A DNA stretch of 43,775 bases, taken from Candidatus Poseidonia sp. (lineage in GTDB: Archaea > Thermoplasmatota > Poseidoniia > Poseidoniales > Poseidoniaceae). A program made the position numbers and the translations under genes. Below are positions 14,626 through 22,979 of this stretch, in pieces; the first letter of the stretch is position 1; each line of letters opens with the position of its first letter. Where the stretch lies: positions 1-43,775 of the forward strand of contig JAKMEE010000001.1 in the NCBI GenBank assembly GCA_022426155.1. The letters run 5' to 3'. The notes below the pieces were generated by a model. That model saw nothing but the letters and a program-made list of their open reading frames with translations. It searched no databases and had not been told where the DNA came from.

Positions 14626-15654
14626 TCAACCCAAGGATGCCATTTCAAGCAGGATGGGCCATGTCTCAAGTCCTTCAGCCAGTGCTCGTTCACCGATGTC
14701 TTCCCATCGGGGGTCGTCCATGAATTCAGCAGGTTCAATCCCTGCATCAATGAGTTCTTGGAAAAAGGATCGAACTTCTCTTTCAAGTTCCGAGAGGATT
14801 TCTTCTTCCTCAATAACTTCGGGTAGCGCAACATCGTCTTCTTCCGAGATTTGAGTTGGAACCTCAGGGTCAGACGCAACCGGTTGCTCGAATGGTGATT
14901 CTTGTGCTGGCGTAGCGCCAGGTGGTAGGGGTACGGAGGTTCTCGAAGGTACGACATAGGGTTCCGGTTCAACGGATGGTTCCTCTGAGGGTTCAGACTC
15001 AGTGTTCTCAATTTGGGCTTCGACAGGTGCTGGGACTGGAGTGGGTATGGGTTCGGGATCAGCTACTGGAGTTGAAACTGGTTTTTCCAAACGCCCTACG
15101 CCCAAGACCTCGGCTTGTTGGCGAGCCATTTCAGCGGCGGCTCTCCGTGGGAGGCTCACGAAGCATTTTCCAGGAAGGGAATCTGGAGGGAATGGAAGGA
15201 AATAGCGATCCAATTTTGGCAAAGATGGATGGCGGAAACATAAGGTTTTGATCGTTTCAAATGGTCGCTGTGAAGGAAGGCCAACAGAGAACGGGGTGGA
15301 GGAGATTTCAATGGAACCTCGCATCCATCCTTCAGTAGTGATTAGGTGTTGCATCCATATTCCTAAATCCGCTGTGGCAATATCAACAAATTGGAAGGAC
15401 GCAGCTCGTGGGTCAAATCCTTGTTCAACGAGCAACGGTGCCTCTGCTCGAGGCCGATGAAACACTGTCATAACGGGCTGACCATGTTCGACCATATCAC
15501 CATGCAGCTCCATCATTTTACGTTCCTTCCGGGGGCAAAGAAGCAAGATGACCATTCGGGTAGCGTTTGAGTCCCAAATTTCACCCCAACGCTCTATTGC
15601 TTCAAGCGTTAATTGGCCGATGGTCATGTCCGGAATCATTGCTGTAATACCCAT
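14626..15654 (-). CDS. Hypothetical protein with Pro/Glu-rich linker
   Basis: I do not recognise this 342-residue protein. Residues 1-175 look globular, with mixed alpha/beta character (RMVILLLCPRKERKMMEL; FVDIATADLGIWMQHL). Residues ~195-280 are a disordered Pro/Glu/Ser-rich linker (PIPTPVPAPVEAQ; EPSEEPSVEPEPYVVPS). Residues ~285-342 form an acidic helical C-terminal domain (EEEEILSELEREVRSFFQEL). No signal peptide or membrane segment is visible. A linker between two small domains suggests a scaffold or adaptor. It sits between asd upstream (62-base gap) and the zinc-ribbon/METTL5/Csl4 genes downstream (45-base gap) on the same strand. In-frame ATGs at codons 6 and 10 are alternative starts. 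Confidence 0.65.
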   Translation of the reverse strand: MGITAMIPDMTIGQLTLEAIERWGEIWDSNATRMVILLLCPRKERKMMELHGDMVEHGQPVMTVFHRPRAEAPLLVEQGFDPRAASFQFVDIATADLGIWMQHLITTEGWMRGSIEISSTPFSVGLPSQRPFETIKTLCFRHPSLPKLDRYFLPFPPDSLPGKCFVSLPRRAAAEMARQQAEVLGVGRLEKPVSTPVADPEPIPTPVPAPVEAQIENTESEPSEEPSVEPEPYVVPSRTSVPLPPGATPAQESPFEQPVASDPEVPTQISEEDDVALPEVIEEEEILSELEREVRSFFQELIDAGIEPAEFMDDPRWEDIGERALAEGLETWPILLEMASLG

Positions 15655-15716
15655 GCTCTCACCGAATACAAGGGGGCGGTTCCACCCTTTAGGGATAGGG
15701 GTGTTTCGTGATGGAT

Positions 15717-16778
15717 TTAGAAGAGGTCCATGCTTGCTGCAAGTTCTGCCAAGTAGATGACACCGCCTGCAGCCCCTCGTAACGTGTTGTGTGAATAGCC
15801 TTCAAAACAGACTGTATGTGGGTTTGGACAGGAAATCGCTCCCACAACGACACCCATTCCTGCTTGAAGATCGAGCGCAGGGTTGGGTGCATCTTCAAAC
15901 GACAGGCCGTCGCTAAAGAGATGCTTTTCTATGTCAATTTGTTCAACGATGTGCAATGGAACAATCGGCGCACTTGGGTGTGATTGATCCATAAATGAGG
16001 CATTCCATGCTTCTAGGCATGCTTTTGCCGAGTTGGGCGTGACTGCGTGGTCAAAGGTGGCCTCGACAAAAACATGGTGCCCGTCGTTACGTCGGACTCG
16101 CTCACAACGGATCGATATTGGTCCATCCCAGGCGAGAATGTGCTTCAATTCTGCAGCAGTTTTTTCGGCTTCACCAGGGATCTCTGAGTTGAATTGGTGT
16201 TTGAGTTCATTTATCTCGTCCATCAATCGATAACCTCCGCCAGAGATTGCCTGCTCACTGCGCATTTTGACCTGAGTCAAACCAAAGGTTTGGTTCAGGG
16301 GTGCAAGGGGCAGGATGAGTGGCAACAGCGTGCAATTGGTAGCGCATGCGAGGGGGTATCCCACTTGGCCAAAAGATCTCAAATCATGGGAGTTGATTTC
16401 TGGTATGACTAACGGAACACCCTCCTTGCCTCTGTGGGCGCTTGCATTTGAGAAGACAGCAATGCCCGATGACGCCCAATGTGGCTCAAGTGTCTGTGCT
16501 TGTTCTGAAGGCAATGCCGAAAACGCCACGCGGATTCCCATCTCAAACAAACGTTGAGGAAGTCCATGGTCATGGATATCCGCGATTTGGAGGGGTGGGA
16601 ATTGAGGTCGTGGGTCGTCAAGGCGCCATGGAATGTCCAACAAAGCACTCCCCGCACGTTCGGAACTTCCCGCGACTGCACTGAGCGTGAACATTGGATG
16701 ATGCATAAGCCGTTGTTGAAGACGTTGAGCCACCAGGCCACTGGAACCCAAGACCACGGCTTGGTATCGTTCCTGCAT
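15717..16778 (-). CDS. asd: Aspartate-semialdehyde dehydrogenase
   Basis: The enzyme reduces 4-phosphoaspartate to aspartate-4-semialdehyde, the branch point to lysine, threonine and methionine. Numbering from the upstream GTG 16799: the NADP-binding loop is VVLGSSGLVAQ (15-25), the catalytic cysteine is Cys156 in CATNCTLLP, the substrate loop SGGGYRL (186-192) follows, and the second catalytic region is RVRRNDGHHVFVEA with His241. The order and length (~353) match the archaeal/fungal branch. ATG 16778 (MQERYQAVVLG) is preferred because it begins right at the Rossmann strand. The GT2 gene ends 46 bases upstream. No other lysine or threonine gene is in the window. Confidence 0.87.
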   Translation of the reverse strand: MQERYQAVVLGSSGLVAQRLQQRLMHHPMFTLSAVAGSSERAGSALLDIPWRLDDPRPQFPPLQIADIHDHGLPQRLFEMGIRVAFSALPSEQAQTLEPHWASSGIAVFSNASAHRGKEGVPLVIPEINSHDLRSFGQVGYPLACATNCTLLPLILPLAPLNQTFGLTQVKMRSEQAISGGGYRLMDEINELKHQFNSEIPGEAEKTAAELKHILAWDGPISIRCERVRRNDGHHVFVEATFDHAVTPNSAKACLEAWNASFMDQSHPSAPIVPLHIVEQIDIEKHLFSDGLSFEDAPNPALDLQAGMGVVVGAISCPNPHTVCFEGYSHNTLRGAAGGVIYLAELAASMDLF

Positions 16779-16824
16779 GATGGACCGACTCACCCGCACC
16801 CTTTGAGGCCTTTTGTAATGGAAT

Positions 16825-17532
16825 TCAGAGAAGAGCTTCGGGGAAAAGGCGACGAGTCAATAACTTGCGAAAAATCCGCCATCCATCTGCAGTTGAATTC
16901 AATTTCGCGACTCCGATACGCCGACGATAAGAAATCGGATGGAAGTGGAAAGATACATCTCTGTGCACCATGGATGCAAACATTTCTGCTTCAATTTCGA
17001 ATGAAGTGCTGTTGAGTATGAGGCGGTCAATGCTGCTGCGATTAAAAGCCCAATACCCCGAGCATACATCTTTCGTTGTGATTCCAAACATAGCAGTTGC
17101 AGACCATGTCAACAAATGATTTCCGAGAAAATTGAAACGACTCATCGCGCCTTCCTGAATGTTGCCACCTAAACGATTTCCAATCATAACATCGGTGTGA
17201 TTCAAACCCTTCAGAAGATGGAGTATTTCACGAGGGTGATAGGTCCCATCAGCGTCTAACATGACTACTTCATCCGCATTGCGCGCTATGGCCGTGCGGA
17301 ATCCATGGCGAAGTGCCGCCCCCTTCCCCTTTCCTTCTTGGCGAAGAAATACGACTCCATATCGCCCAGCTACGTCTGCACTTTCATCCGTGCTTCCCCC
17401 ATCCATGACAATAATCGTGGTTTTGTATCCTCGTGAAGACAGAGCCTTGCTTGGCATGTTGTTGAGTACCCATTCTAATCCCTGCGCCTCATTGAGCACA
17501 GGAAGCAGGACGATGAGGTGCTTCATGGTCAT
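16825..17532 (-). CDS. Family 2 glycosyltransferase, polyprenyl-phosphate sugar synthase type
   Basis: This 235-residue GT-A fold enzyme begins with LIVLLPVLNEAQGL and has VMDGGSTDESADVA (donor nucleotide binding), RQEGKGKGAALRHG, and the DxD-type metal site MLDADGTYHP. NRLGGNIQEGAMSRFN and DVCSGYWAFNRS match dolichol-phosphate mannose/glucose synthases. There is no C-terminal membrane domain, so it resembles the short, soluble or peripheral DPM1-like forms. Its ATG overlaps the stop of the GT-C-like gene (ATGA at 17529-17532), so the two are coupled. The likely role is to make a lipid-linked sugar that the membrane partner uses for surface glycosylation. Sugar identity cannot be read. Confidence 0.87.
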   Translation of the reverse strand: MTMKHLIVLLPVLNEAQGLEWVLNNMPSKALSSRGYKTTIIVMDGGSTDESADVAGRYGVVFLRQEGKGKGAALRHGFRTAIARNADEVVMLDADGTYHPREILHLLKGLNHTDVMIGNRLGGNIQEGAMSRFNFLGNHLLTWSATAMFGITTKDVCSGYWAFNRSSIDRLILNSTSFEIEAEMFASMVHRDVSFHFHPISYRRRIGVAKLNSTADGWRIFRKLLTRRLFPEALL

Positions 17533-19859
17533 GCCACCGTCTCATTCCACATTGTATTTTCTTTGAATTCCCACTCAATCCAGTGTAAACGTAACCCTGT
17601 TTGATCGAGGAAACTTGAATCCCGCCCAGAGAGGGCCAATGGATTCAACCAAGAATCTGGTGAGGGGTTCTCCCAATTGATTTTAATTTCTGTCAGATTG
17701 GAAGATTCGGTCAGTTCCATGCAGGTGATATGGTATCCTGCTTCTCGGTTTAACGGCTGTTCGAGCTGTTGAATGCCAGCATTGTTGCTAAAGTATACAC
17801 CTCCAGTATTGCCAATCGTTTCGTAGACCAAACAGAGACTGGAGGCCCCTTCAACGGCTTTCAGTTCAAGCAAACCCGTTTGCCCTTCCGGCAAAAAAGC
17901 CCTCACCTCTCCCAATTGAAGGGGGTCGCGGAAGCGGTGATTGCGCCACGGGTCCAAGCGTTCTTCGCAACCATCGCAATCGCTTTGTGAGATGCCCACT
18001 AATTGATTCACTGAGGCGTTACCTTCAGGTTGCAGAAGCCACAATGCGCTTGCATCGACGGTCCAATGCTTGGTCCAATAAGGGGATTGAGAAAGAACCC
18101 ATTGAATTGAGCCGAGGGGGGAAGTTAGAGCGTAATGCATGTCGTGTTCAAGGAAGTAACTAACATTGTCATGATAGATTGCTTGAGTAGCATTGATTTG
18201 TTCACTGTGCTCAAGATACACCAATCCAAGGGTTGGCAAACTGGTAGAATCCATCGAAGAGGGGAGGTTCCACAAATGGCCCCAATGACTATTTTCGGTG
18301 TAGATATTTGCTTCACCGAGTGTGGTGAGGCGGTCCCTCAATTCCAAATCACTTGGTGTTAGCGCTTGTAATTCGTGATGTTCATCCAACATCAAAGCCA
18401 TGCTTTGAGCACCCAAAGTTGCCACGAGTAAACATGCGGCAACTGTCCGGGTAAATCCTTCTGGTACAGAGCGCAGAGAGGTGTTTGGAATACCTTCAAT
18501 CGGATAGAGCTCAGTGAACGGTGACCACCTCAAGGCAATTAATGCCGCTAACGGGATGTGAAACGCATGTAGGGCCATGGAATAGAGGGTGTAAGACAGC
18601 AATGAAAGCAATGGAATGTCTTGTAACCCTTCAACCAAATGGATGGCACTCAGTAACCATAGCGAAGCGAACCATGTTATGAGAATACGCCCCTCAAGGG
18701 TCATTCGTAGGTCCCATGCGGCCAGACAACCGAGCAACACTAGGAGCCCGTTGTAGACCAACATCGGGCGCCCACCCTGCCAACCATATTCTGAAAACAC
18801 GGCCTCAGCGAAGAGACGCGGAGCCATTACGAGAAGAGCAATCGCAAATCCTACGGTGATGAAGATAGAGGCCACCAAAGCAATTTTCCGCATCAATTCC
18901 TGATGGACTTCATCCTTCAATTGAATGCCGTACAAGACATGTGCGAATAACAAGGCAGCGAGATAGATGGCACCCGTAGGATGGATGAGCGTCACACATG
19001 CAAGGGCGATCACAAGACCAACCGTATGATGTCGATGTCGGTGTTTGACGGGGCGCAGGAGGACCAAGATACCGACCACCAAACCCAATTGACTCGCCAC
19101 GGTTGGATAGCCGGAATCAAAGGTTTTGGCAAAGAGACCAATTCCGAGGGCCATTGAAAGTATGCCATGTGGCCCTGCACCGTGGCGGTCAAAGGCCCCC
19201 ATCATACCCAGCAATAAAACGAAGAGACTGTAATGTCCAAGATGAAAAACCGCTGTTGCTGCATCAACAGACGTAATAATGGCCACCCAAGCCGCAATAG
19301 AGGGAAAGGCAGGAGGGTAGGTCCAGAATCCTTCATTGAGCCCAGAAAAAACAAGGCCCCCGTGCATCATAATATTCTGAGTGATGACTGAAAACCCAAT
19401 CCAGTCCACCCCAAACGGGATGGATTGCAAGAATGGAATCAGTAAAGCTGTAGCCGCAATGAAGCCACTGAGGTAAAACAAGGGAATTTGTCGTGTTTTA
19501 CGAACATCCCGTTGCCGTTCAGCTTCTTCATTGAGATGTCCGTTTTCGACATCACTTACTTCACCATGCATGGCTGCTTCCAACATTTGCCACCGTGTTC
19601 GTTTGGCCACTTCTTCATGTCGTTTGGTCATTACGCGGTAGGCGGCGAAATTCATGAGGAGCATAGCCAAAAAGAGTGAGAAGATTGACCAAACATTGAG
19701 CAAAAGTAAGGACCCAGATACTCCAAAGAACAACAACAAACCTAGGGCAGGGGCGAGCAAGGATTTTCGCAAACGGTCGCTCGTTCCATCAAGCACGGTT
19801 GCAAGACCCCATCCAGGGAGTAAACTCGGGGCCAATACCACCACAGCACTCCCAAGCAT
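17529..19859 (-). CDS. Polytopic membrane protein, GT-C glycosyltransferase-like
   Basis: The protein has about 11-12 hydrophobic helices over the first ~510 residues (for example LAPALGLLLFFGVSGSLLLL, FYLSGFIAATALLIPFL, VGLVIALACVTLIHPTGAI) and then a soluble, presumably extracellular region of about 280 residues. That layout, and the aromatic/Asp-rich loop GVDWIGFSVITQN after the helix near residue 165, resemble GT-C enzymes that use lipid-linked sugars. I cannot point to a firm catalytic motif. Start-stop overlap with the GT2 gene supports a joint role in glycan assembly. ATG 19859 is chosen over GTG 19916 because it leaves 72 bases for promoters against the divergent M23 gene at 19932; the longer form adds 19 residues. 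Confidence 0.72.
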   Translation of the reverse strand: MLGSAVVVLAPSLLPGWGLATVLDGTSDRLRKSLLAPALGLLLFFGVSGSLLLLNVWSIFSLFLAMLLMNFAAYRVMTKRHEEVAKRTRWQMLEAAMHGEVSDVENGHLNEEAERQRDVRKTRQIPLFYLSGFIAATALLIPFLQSIPFGVDWIGFSVITQNIMMHGGLVFSGLNEGFWTYPPAFPSIAAWVAIITSVDAATAVFHLGHYSLFVLLLGMMGAFDRHGAGPHGILSMALGIGLFAKTFDSGYPTVASQLGLVVGILVLLRPVKHRHRHHTVGLVIALACVTLIHPTGAIYLAALLFAHVLYGIQLKDEVHQELMRKIALVASIFITVGFAIALLVMAPRLFAEAVFSEYGWQGGRPMLVYNGLLVLLGCLAAWDLRMTLEGRILITWFASLWLLSAIHLVEGLQDIPLLSLLSYTLYSMALHAFHIPLAALIALRWSPFTELYPIEGIPNTSLRSVPEGFTRTVAACLLVATLGAQSMALMLDEHHELQALTPSDLELRDRLTTLGEANIYTENSHWGHLWNLPSSMDSTSLPTLGLVYLEHSEQINATQAIYHDNVSYFLEHDMHYALTSPLGSIQWVLSQSPYWTKHWTVDASALWLLQPEGNASVNQLVGISQSDCDGCEERLDPWRNHRFRDPLQLGEVRAFLPEGQTGLLELKAVEGASSLCLVYETIGNTGGVYFSNNAGIQQLEQPLNREAGYHITCMELTESSNLTEIKINWENPSPDSWLNPLALSGRDSSFLDQTGLRLHWIEWEFKENTMWNETVA

Positions 19860-19931
19860 GTCACGAGCAGGAGAGGCTATGATTTCATGCTTCTCCGAAG
19901 TCTCAAGTAGAATCACCCATCATCGAGGGGT

Positions 19932-20552
19932 ATGTCGAACCCCAACGCCGGCTTCCATCCGACGGTTGAATTCGATGGCCCATACTGGGTGTATGACTTT
20001 ACACGGCCAACTCAAATTTCATGGTCCGCTCCGACCAAGTACAGCGTGGGGCGGTTTGATGAACACCGCCCGGGGATGTACACAACTGAATTGTTTCAAG
20101 GAAAACGAGATCACCATGTTGGATTGGATCTTGGGGCTCCTGCCGGTACAGCCGTCCATGCTTTTGAGGAAGGGACTGTGTACGAAACCGGAATCAACGA
20201 CCAGGACGGTTCTTATGGCCCCACACTCATCACTGAACACTGCCTTGCATTGCCTACCAAGCCTGGCGGCGATACTTACGAAGGTGTGAACAAATTTTGG
20301 GTATTGTACGGTCACCTGAATTGGGAGAGCATCAAACATCACCAATCAGGTGATGCCTTCGGTAAAGGGGCCCTCCTTGCAACAATGGGGGCTGAGGATG
20401 AAAATGGAGGATGGCCACCGCACGTTCATGTGCAAATCTCCACCAAGAAACCGCTTGTATGTGACATGCCAGGAGTGGTTCATCAAGATGAGCGGGATGC
20501 TGCACTTGAGCAATATTTGGACCCAAGGCTCATTTGCGGTCCACTTTATTGA
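19932..20552 (+). CDS. M23 (LytM-fold) metallopeptidase domain protein, no signal peptide
   Basis: The 206-residue protein has the M23 zinc site: HHVGLDLGAPAGTAVHA (first His and the Asp, residues ~61-77), VLYGHLNW (~123-130) and WPPHVHVQIS (the HxH pair, ~161-170). M23 enzymes cut peptidoglycan cross-links in bacteria, but archaea lack murein. No signal peptide or membrane helix is visible, so it is likely cytosolic. M23 domains also occur fused to class III aminotransferases and kinases in some bacteria, so a non-cell-wall substrate is possible. The gene stands alone on the + strand; its 3' end overlaps the convergent isomerase gene by 7 bases (20546-20552). Transfer from bacteria is plausible but not shown. 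Confidence 0.83.
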   Translation: MSNPNAGFHPTVEFDGPYWVYDFTRPTQISWSAPTKYSVGRFDEHRPGMYTTELFQGKRDHHVGLDLGAPAGTAVHAFEEGTVYETGINDQDGSYGPTLITEHCLALPTKPGGDTYEGVNKFWVLYGHLNWESIKHHQSGDAFGKGALLATMGAEDENGGWPPHVHVQISTKKPLVCDMPGVVHQDERDAALEQYLDPRLICGPLY

Positions 20553-21652
20553 ACGGAATCGAGGTGATTCTTGAGCGATGCAATTGGAGCGATCGCAGCG
20601 GGGTCCTTTCCTTGTAAGAGTGCCAGCGTAACCGAAAGCCAATCCATAATCAAACACTGGTAAAGCAAGGCCTCCATCAAAGAATCTCCTTCTCCCACCA
20701 AGTTCCAAGCGAGTTCAGTCGAAGCATGAGCAATCATCCACTGGAGTCTTTGCTCAACGCGCGGGTGCATGTGGTTCCATGTCAGGAACAGTAGAACCTG
20801 GTCTGCTCGAGCAGGGTCACCATCTTCTCCAATACCGCCCCATGCTACACTTTCGTTATGATTCATCTCTGGCAAGACCGCCATGCGAACAAATCTTCCA
20901 GCGTTTTCATTCACTTGATTCTTGAAGCGATTGAGCGCTGGCATCATTTCAGTAGGGCCAATGATGGCAAGAGGTTGGTCGACCATGGCAGCCGCGAGCA
21001 ATGCCACATCCCCTTCTGGGTTTCGTGTGATGTCAAAGTGCTTGTTCACTTCCTCAAGTCGTTCAAGCATGTTTTCCCGACCGTTTTCAGAGGAGGGGAG
21101 TATCCCAAGTGATTCCATGCAGGCCACTTGCCGGCTGAAGATATGACCAAATGCAGAACGTGGAGGTTGGCCTCCGACGGTCGGAATTAAATGGCATCGA
21201 GGCGATGTTTCAGCCAATCCGGCCAAGACCCCACCTGTCGCAATCACAATGACGGTTGCTCCTTTGGCCAATGCAGCCTCTGCGGCTTGCACAGTTTCTT
21301 CGGTATTTCCACTGTGACTTGTGGCGAGGACCAAATACGATTCATCAAACCAGGCAGGTAGGCGATAGTCGCGATGTACATGAAGGGGCATGGACCCATG
21401 GTGTGAAGCGAGTGAAGCAAGGAAATCTCCGCCTGCGGCACTCCCTCCCATGCCAATGCATAGGACGCCGTTCCAATGCTGCCGTCGAATTTCTTCAAGC
21501 CATGGCATGGTATCGTCTTGAATTGCCGTGAAGCCCTGACGCATGTCTTCAACAAAGCGTTGAACGTATCCAACCATTCCTTGGTGATCCAGTTGTTCAG
21601 CCAAATCAAGGAGACTTGGGTCCTCATTGTTTTCCGTAGTTTCTTCCATCAT
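20546..21652 (-). CDS. Bifunctional phosphoglucose/phosphomannose isomerase
   Basis: A two-SIS-domain sugar isomerase of the archaeal PGI/PMI family, interconverting fructose-6-phosphate with glucose-6-phosphate and mannose-6-phosphate. SIS1 has LCIGMGGSAAGGDFL and ATSHSGNTEET (the phosphate-binding serines). The family signature GGQPPRSAFGHIF follows, where the PR[ST]A block marks bifunctional enzymes. SIS2 carries the RFKNQVNENAGRFV segment with the conserved Glu-Asn and a C-terminal region ending SLKNHLDSVQ. Length (368) is slightly above the family norm. Start and stop overlap with the NMD3 gene (ATGA at 21649-21652) shows one transcript. It supplies mannose for glycans and links to glycolysis. 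Confidence 0.88.
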   Translation of the reverse strand: MMEETTENNEDPSLLDLAEQLDHQGMVGYVQRFVEDMRQGFTAIQDDTMPWLEEIRRQHWNGVLCIGMGGSAAGGDFLASLASHHGSMPLHVHRDYRLPAWFDESYLVLATSHSGNTEETVQAAEAALAKGATVIVIATGGVLAGLAETSPRCHLIPTVGGQPPRSAFGHIFSRQVACMESLGILPSSENGRENMLERLEEVNKHFDITRNPEGDVALLAAAMVDQPLAIIGPTEMMPALNRFKNQVNENAGRFVRMAVLPEMNHNESVAWGGIGEDGDPARADQVLLFLTWNHMHPRVEQRLQWMIAHASTELAWNLVGEGDSLMEALLYQCLIMDWLSVTLALLQGKDPAAIAPIASLKNHLDSVQ

Positions 21653-22740
21653 CCATCCTCCTTTTGTCCAGTTTCAACCGGTAATTCATCAACGGACATG
21701 TGATGGAGAGCCACCCATTCACCATCGATACGGGCTAAAATACCATTTCGCCCTGTACTGTGATCAAACGGCAATTTGACCGACTGCATGGTCCATACCG
21801 TTGGATCGAGAAATTCTCCGACCGATGAATCTTCGTTAATGAACTCGACTGAAACGAAATCATGCCGTTGAGCGATGACGTTTGCAGACTCCAAATCTCT
21901 CCATGAAGCCCCTGTTCGCTCCAGACGATCAATCCGCTCCATGATGGCTCCTTCCTTGGTCCATGATGAAGGCCTCCAAAGATGATCACGCCAGGACACG
22001 ACATCCCCGATTTCGTAACCTGGCTTTCGATAAAGCAAGGTCAGCCGTGTGACGTCCACGCCGTCTTTGCGTCCAACAGTGGAATTGGTTTCGACAATCA
22101 ATCCGCCGTATTCACTAACCAGGTGGCGACCCCATGTGCGAGCTAATCCTTTGCTCCCTAACACCACATCGTACCCCCCAGTAACGGGTCCTTCCGAGGT
22201 GATGAAGAACATAGGGTCGTCAGCCAATTTTTCCAATACATTGTCCAATGTTCGGCGTAAGCGATTGAATTCTTCTTCGGATAATCGCCTTGCACTCGAG
22301 CGTAATTGCACGGTTGCTTCAAAATAATTTCCAGCTCTTCGAGTGCATGTTAAGCAAACCCCGTTGGCCATTCTGGCTCTCATCGTGTGTTCTTCTTGGA
22401 ACAACAAATTGTCAATGACGCCTTCAATTTGGAGATGAAGCAGCGTGTGACGGTCAGAAACGGTTTGAGGTTCCATTCCTAACTGAATCTCTTCCGCTCG
22501 TTCATGGACGATGAGATTGCGATGGACCAATTCATCCCAAAGCTCGGCTTCTGTGATATTTTCCCATTTCCCTTGAATTTCAACGATACCACATCGGGCG
22601 CAGCGAACCCATGGGGCGTTTTCAGGGAGTTTTGCCAGTGTGGTTCTCGCCCGGAGACAAGGTTCACACATGCGGTCCCCGAACAGCGGCGGTTCTGCAC
22701 CGCACACCAAACAAAAATCACCACCTAATCGGCTTGACAT
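21649..22740 (-). CDS. NMD3-family ribosome biogenesis protein
   Basis: The N-terminal zinc region has CLVCG (10-14), CEPC (25-28) and CARCG (~47-51), with a later CLTC (~129-132), as in NMD3. The NYFEATVQLR motif matches the NMD3 signature YYEAxxQLR. The central region (YDVVLGSKGLARTWGRHL) matches the core NMD3 domain. In eukaryotes NMD3 is the adaptor for 60S subunit export; archaea have no export, so the archaeal protein is thought to act on late large-subunit maturation. The 363-residue length is in the archaeal range. It is upstream of and coupled to the sugar isomerase, a link without obvious biochemical logic, and 61 bases downstream of ccmD. Confidence 0.87.
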   Translation of the reverse strand: MSSRLGGDFCLVCGAEPPLFGDRMCEPCLRARTTLAKLPENAPWVRCARCGIVEIQGKWENITEAELWDELVHRNLIVHERAEEIQLGMEPQTVSDRHTLLHLQIEGVIDNLLFQEEHTMRARMANGVCLTCTRRAGNYFEATVQLRSSARRLSEEEFNRLRRTLDNVLEKLADDPMFFITSEGPVTGGYDVVLGSKGLARTWGRHLVSEYGGLIVETNSTVGRKDGVDVTRLTLLYRKPGYEIGDVVSWRDHLWRPSSWTKEGAIMERIDRLERTGASWRDLESANVIAQRHDFVSVEFINEDSSVGEFLDPTVWTMQSVKLPFDHSTGRNGILARIDGEWVALHHMSVDELPVETGQKEDG

Positions 22741-22801
22741 ACGACGGTCCCACCCCTCGGTTCAAGGCATGACCTTTCAAGATGTGGCACAGAATCTCCG
22801 T

Positions 22802-22969
22802 TCAAGGTCCTGATTTGATTTCTTCAGTTGGGTCGCCACTCAATGATTCTATGGCTTCTTCCATGGCTTCAACCCGACGAACCAATTGGCGACTTCGTTG
22901 CATGACGGTGAAGGTCCAAATGCCGATGGCAATGACCATCCCAACATAGGCTACGGCGAGATATGTCAT
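22802..22969 (-). CDS. ccmD: CcmD-like haem exporter subunit
   Basis: A 55-63 residue protein with one N-terminal transmembrane helix (YLAVAYVGMVIAIGIWTF) followed by a charged cytosolic stretch (MQRSRQLVRRVEAMEE). This is the layout of CcmD, which stabilises the CcmABC haem-release complex. It directly follows ccmC on the same strand. Two starts are possible: ATG 22993, overlapping ccmC by 14 bases, or ATG 22969, chosen here because it leaves four residues or fewer before the helix and follows a ggaagga stretch. Identification rests on size, topology and position, since CcmD sequence is poorly conserved. Confidence 0.75.
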   Translation of the reverse strand: MTYLAVAYVGMVIAIGIWTFTVMQRSRQLVRRVEAMEEAIESLSGDPTEEIKSGP

Positions 22970-22979
22970 TCCTTCCAAC

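Noticed and set aside
19654-20289. A 211-codon open frame on the + strand.
   Set aside because: It is antisense to the GT-C-like gene and out of frame with the M23 gene, whose motifs are clear; the encoded sequence has no domain character.
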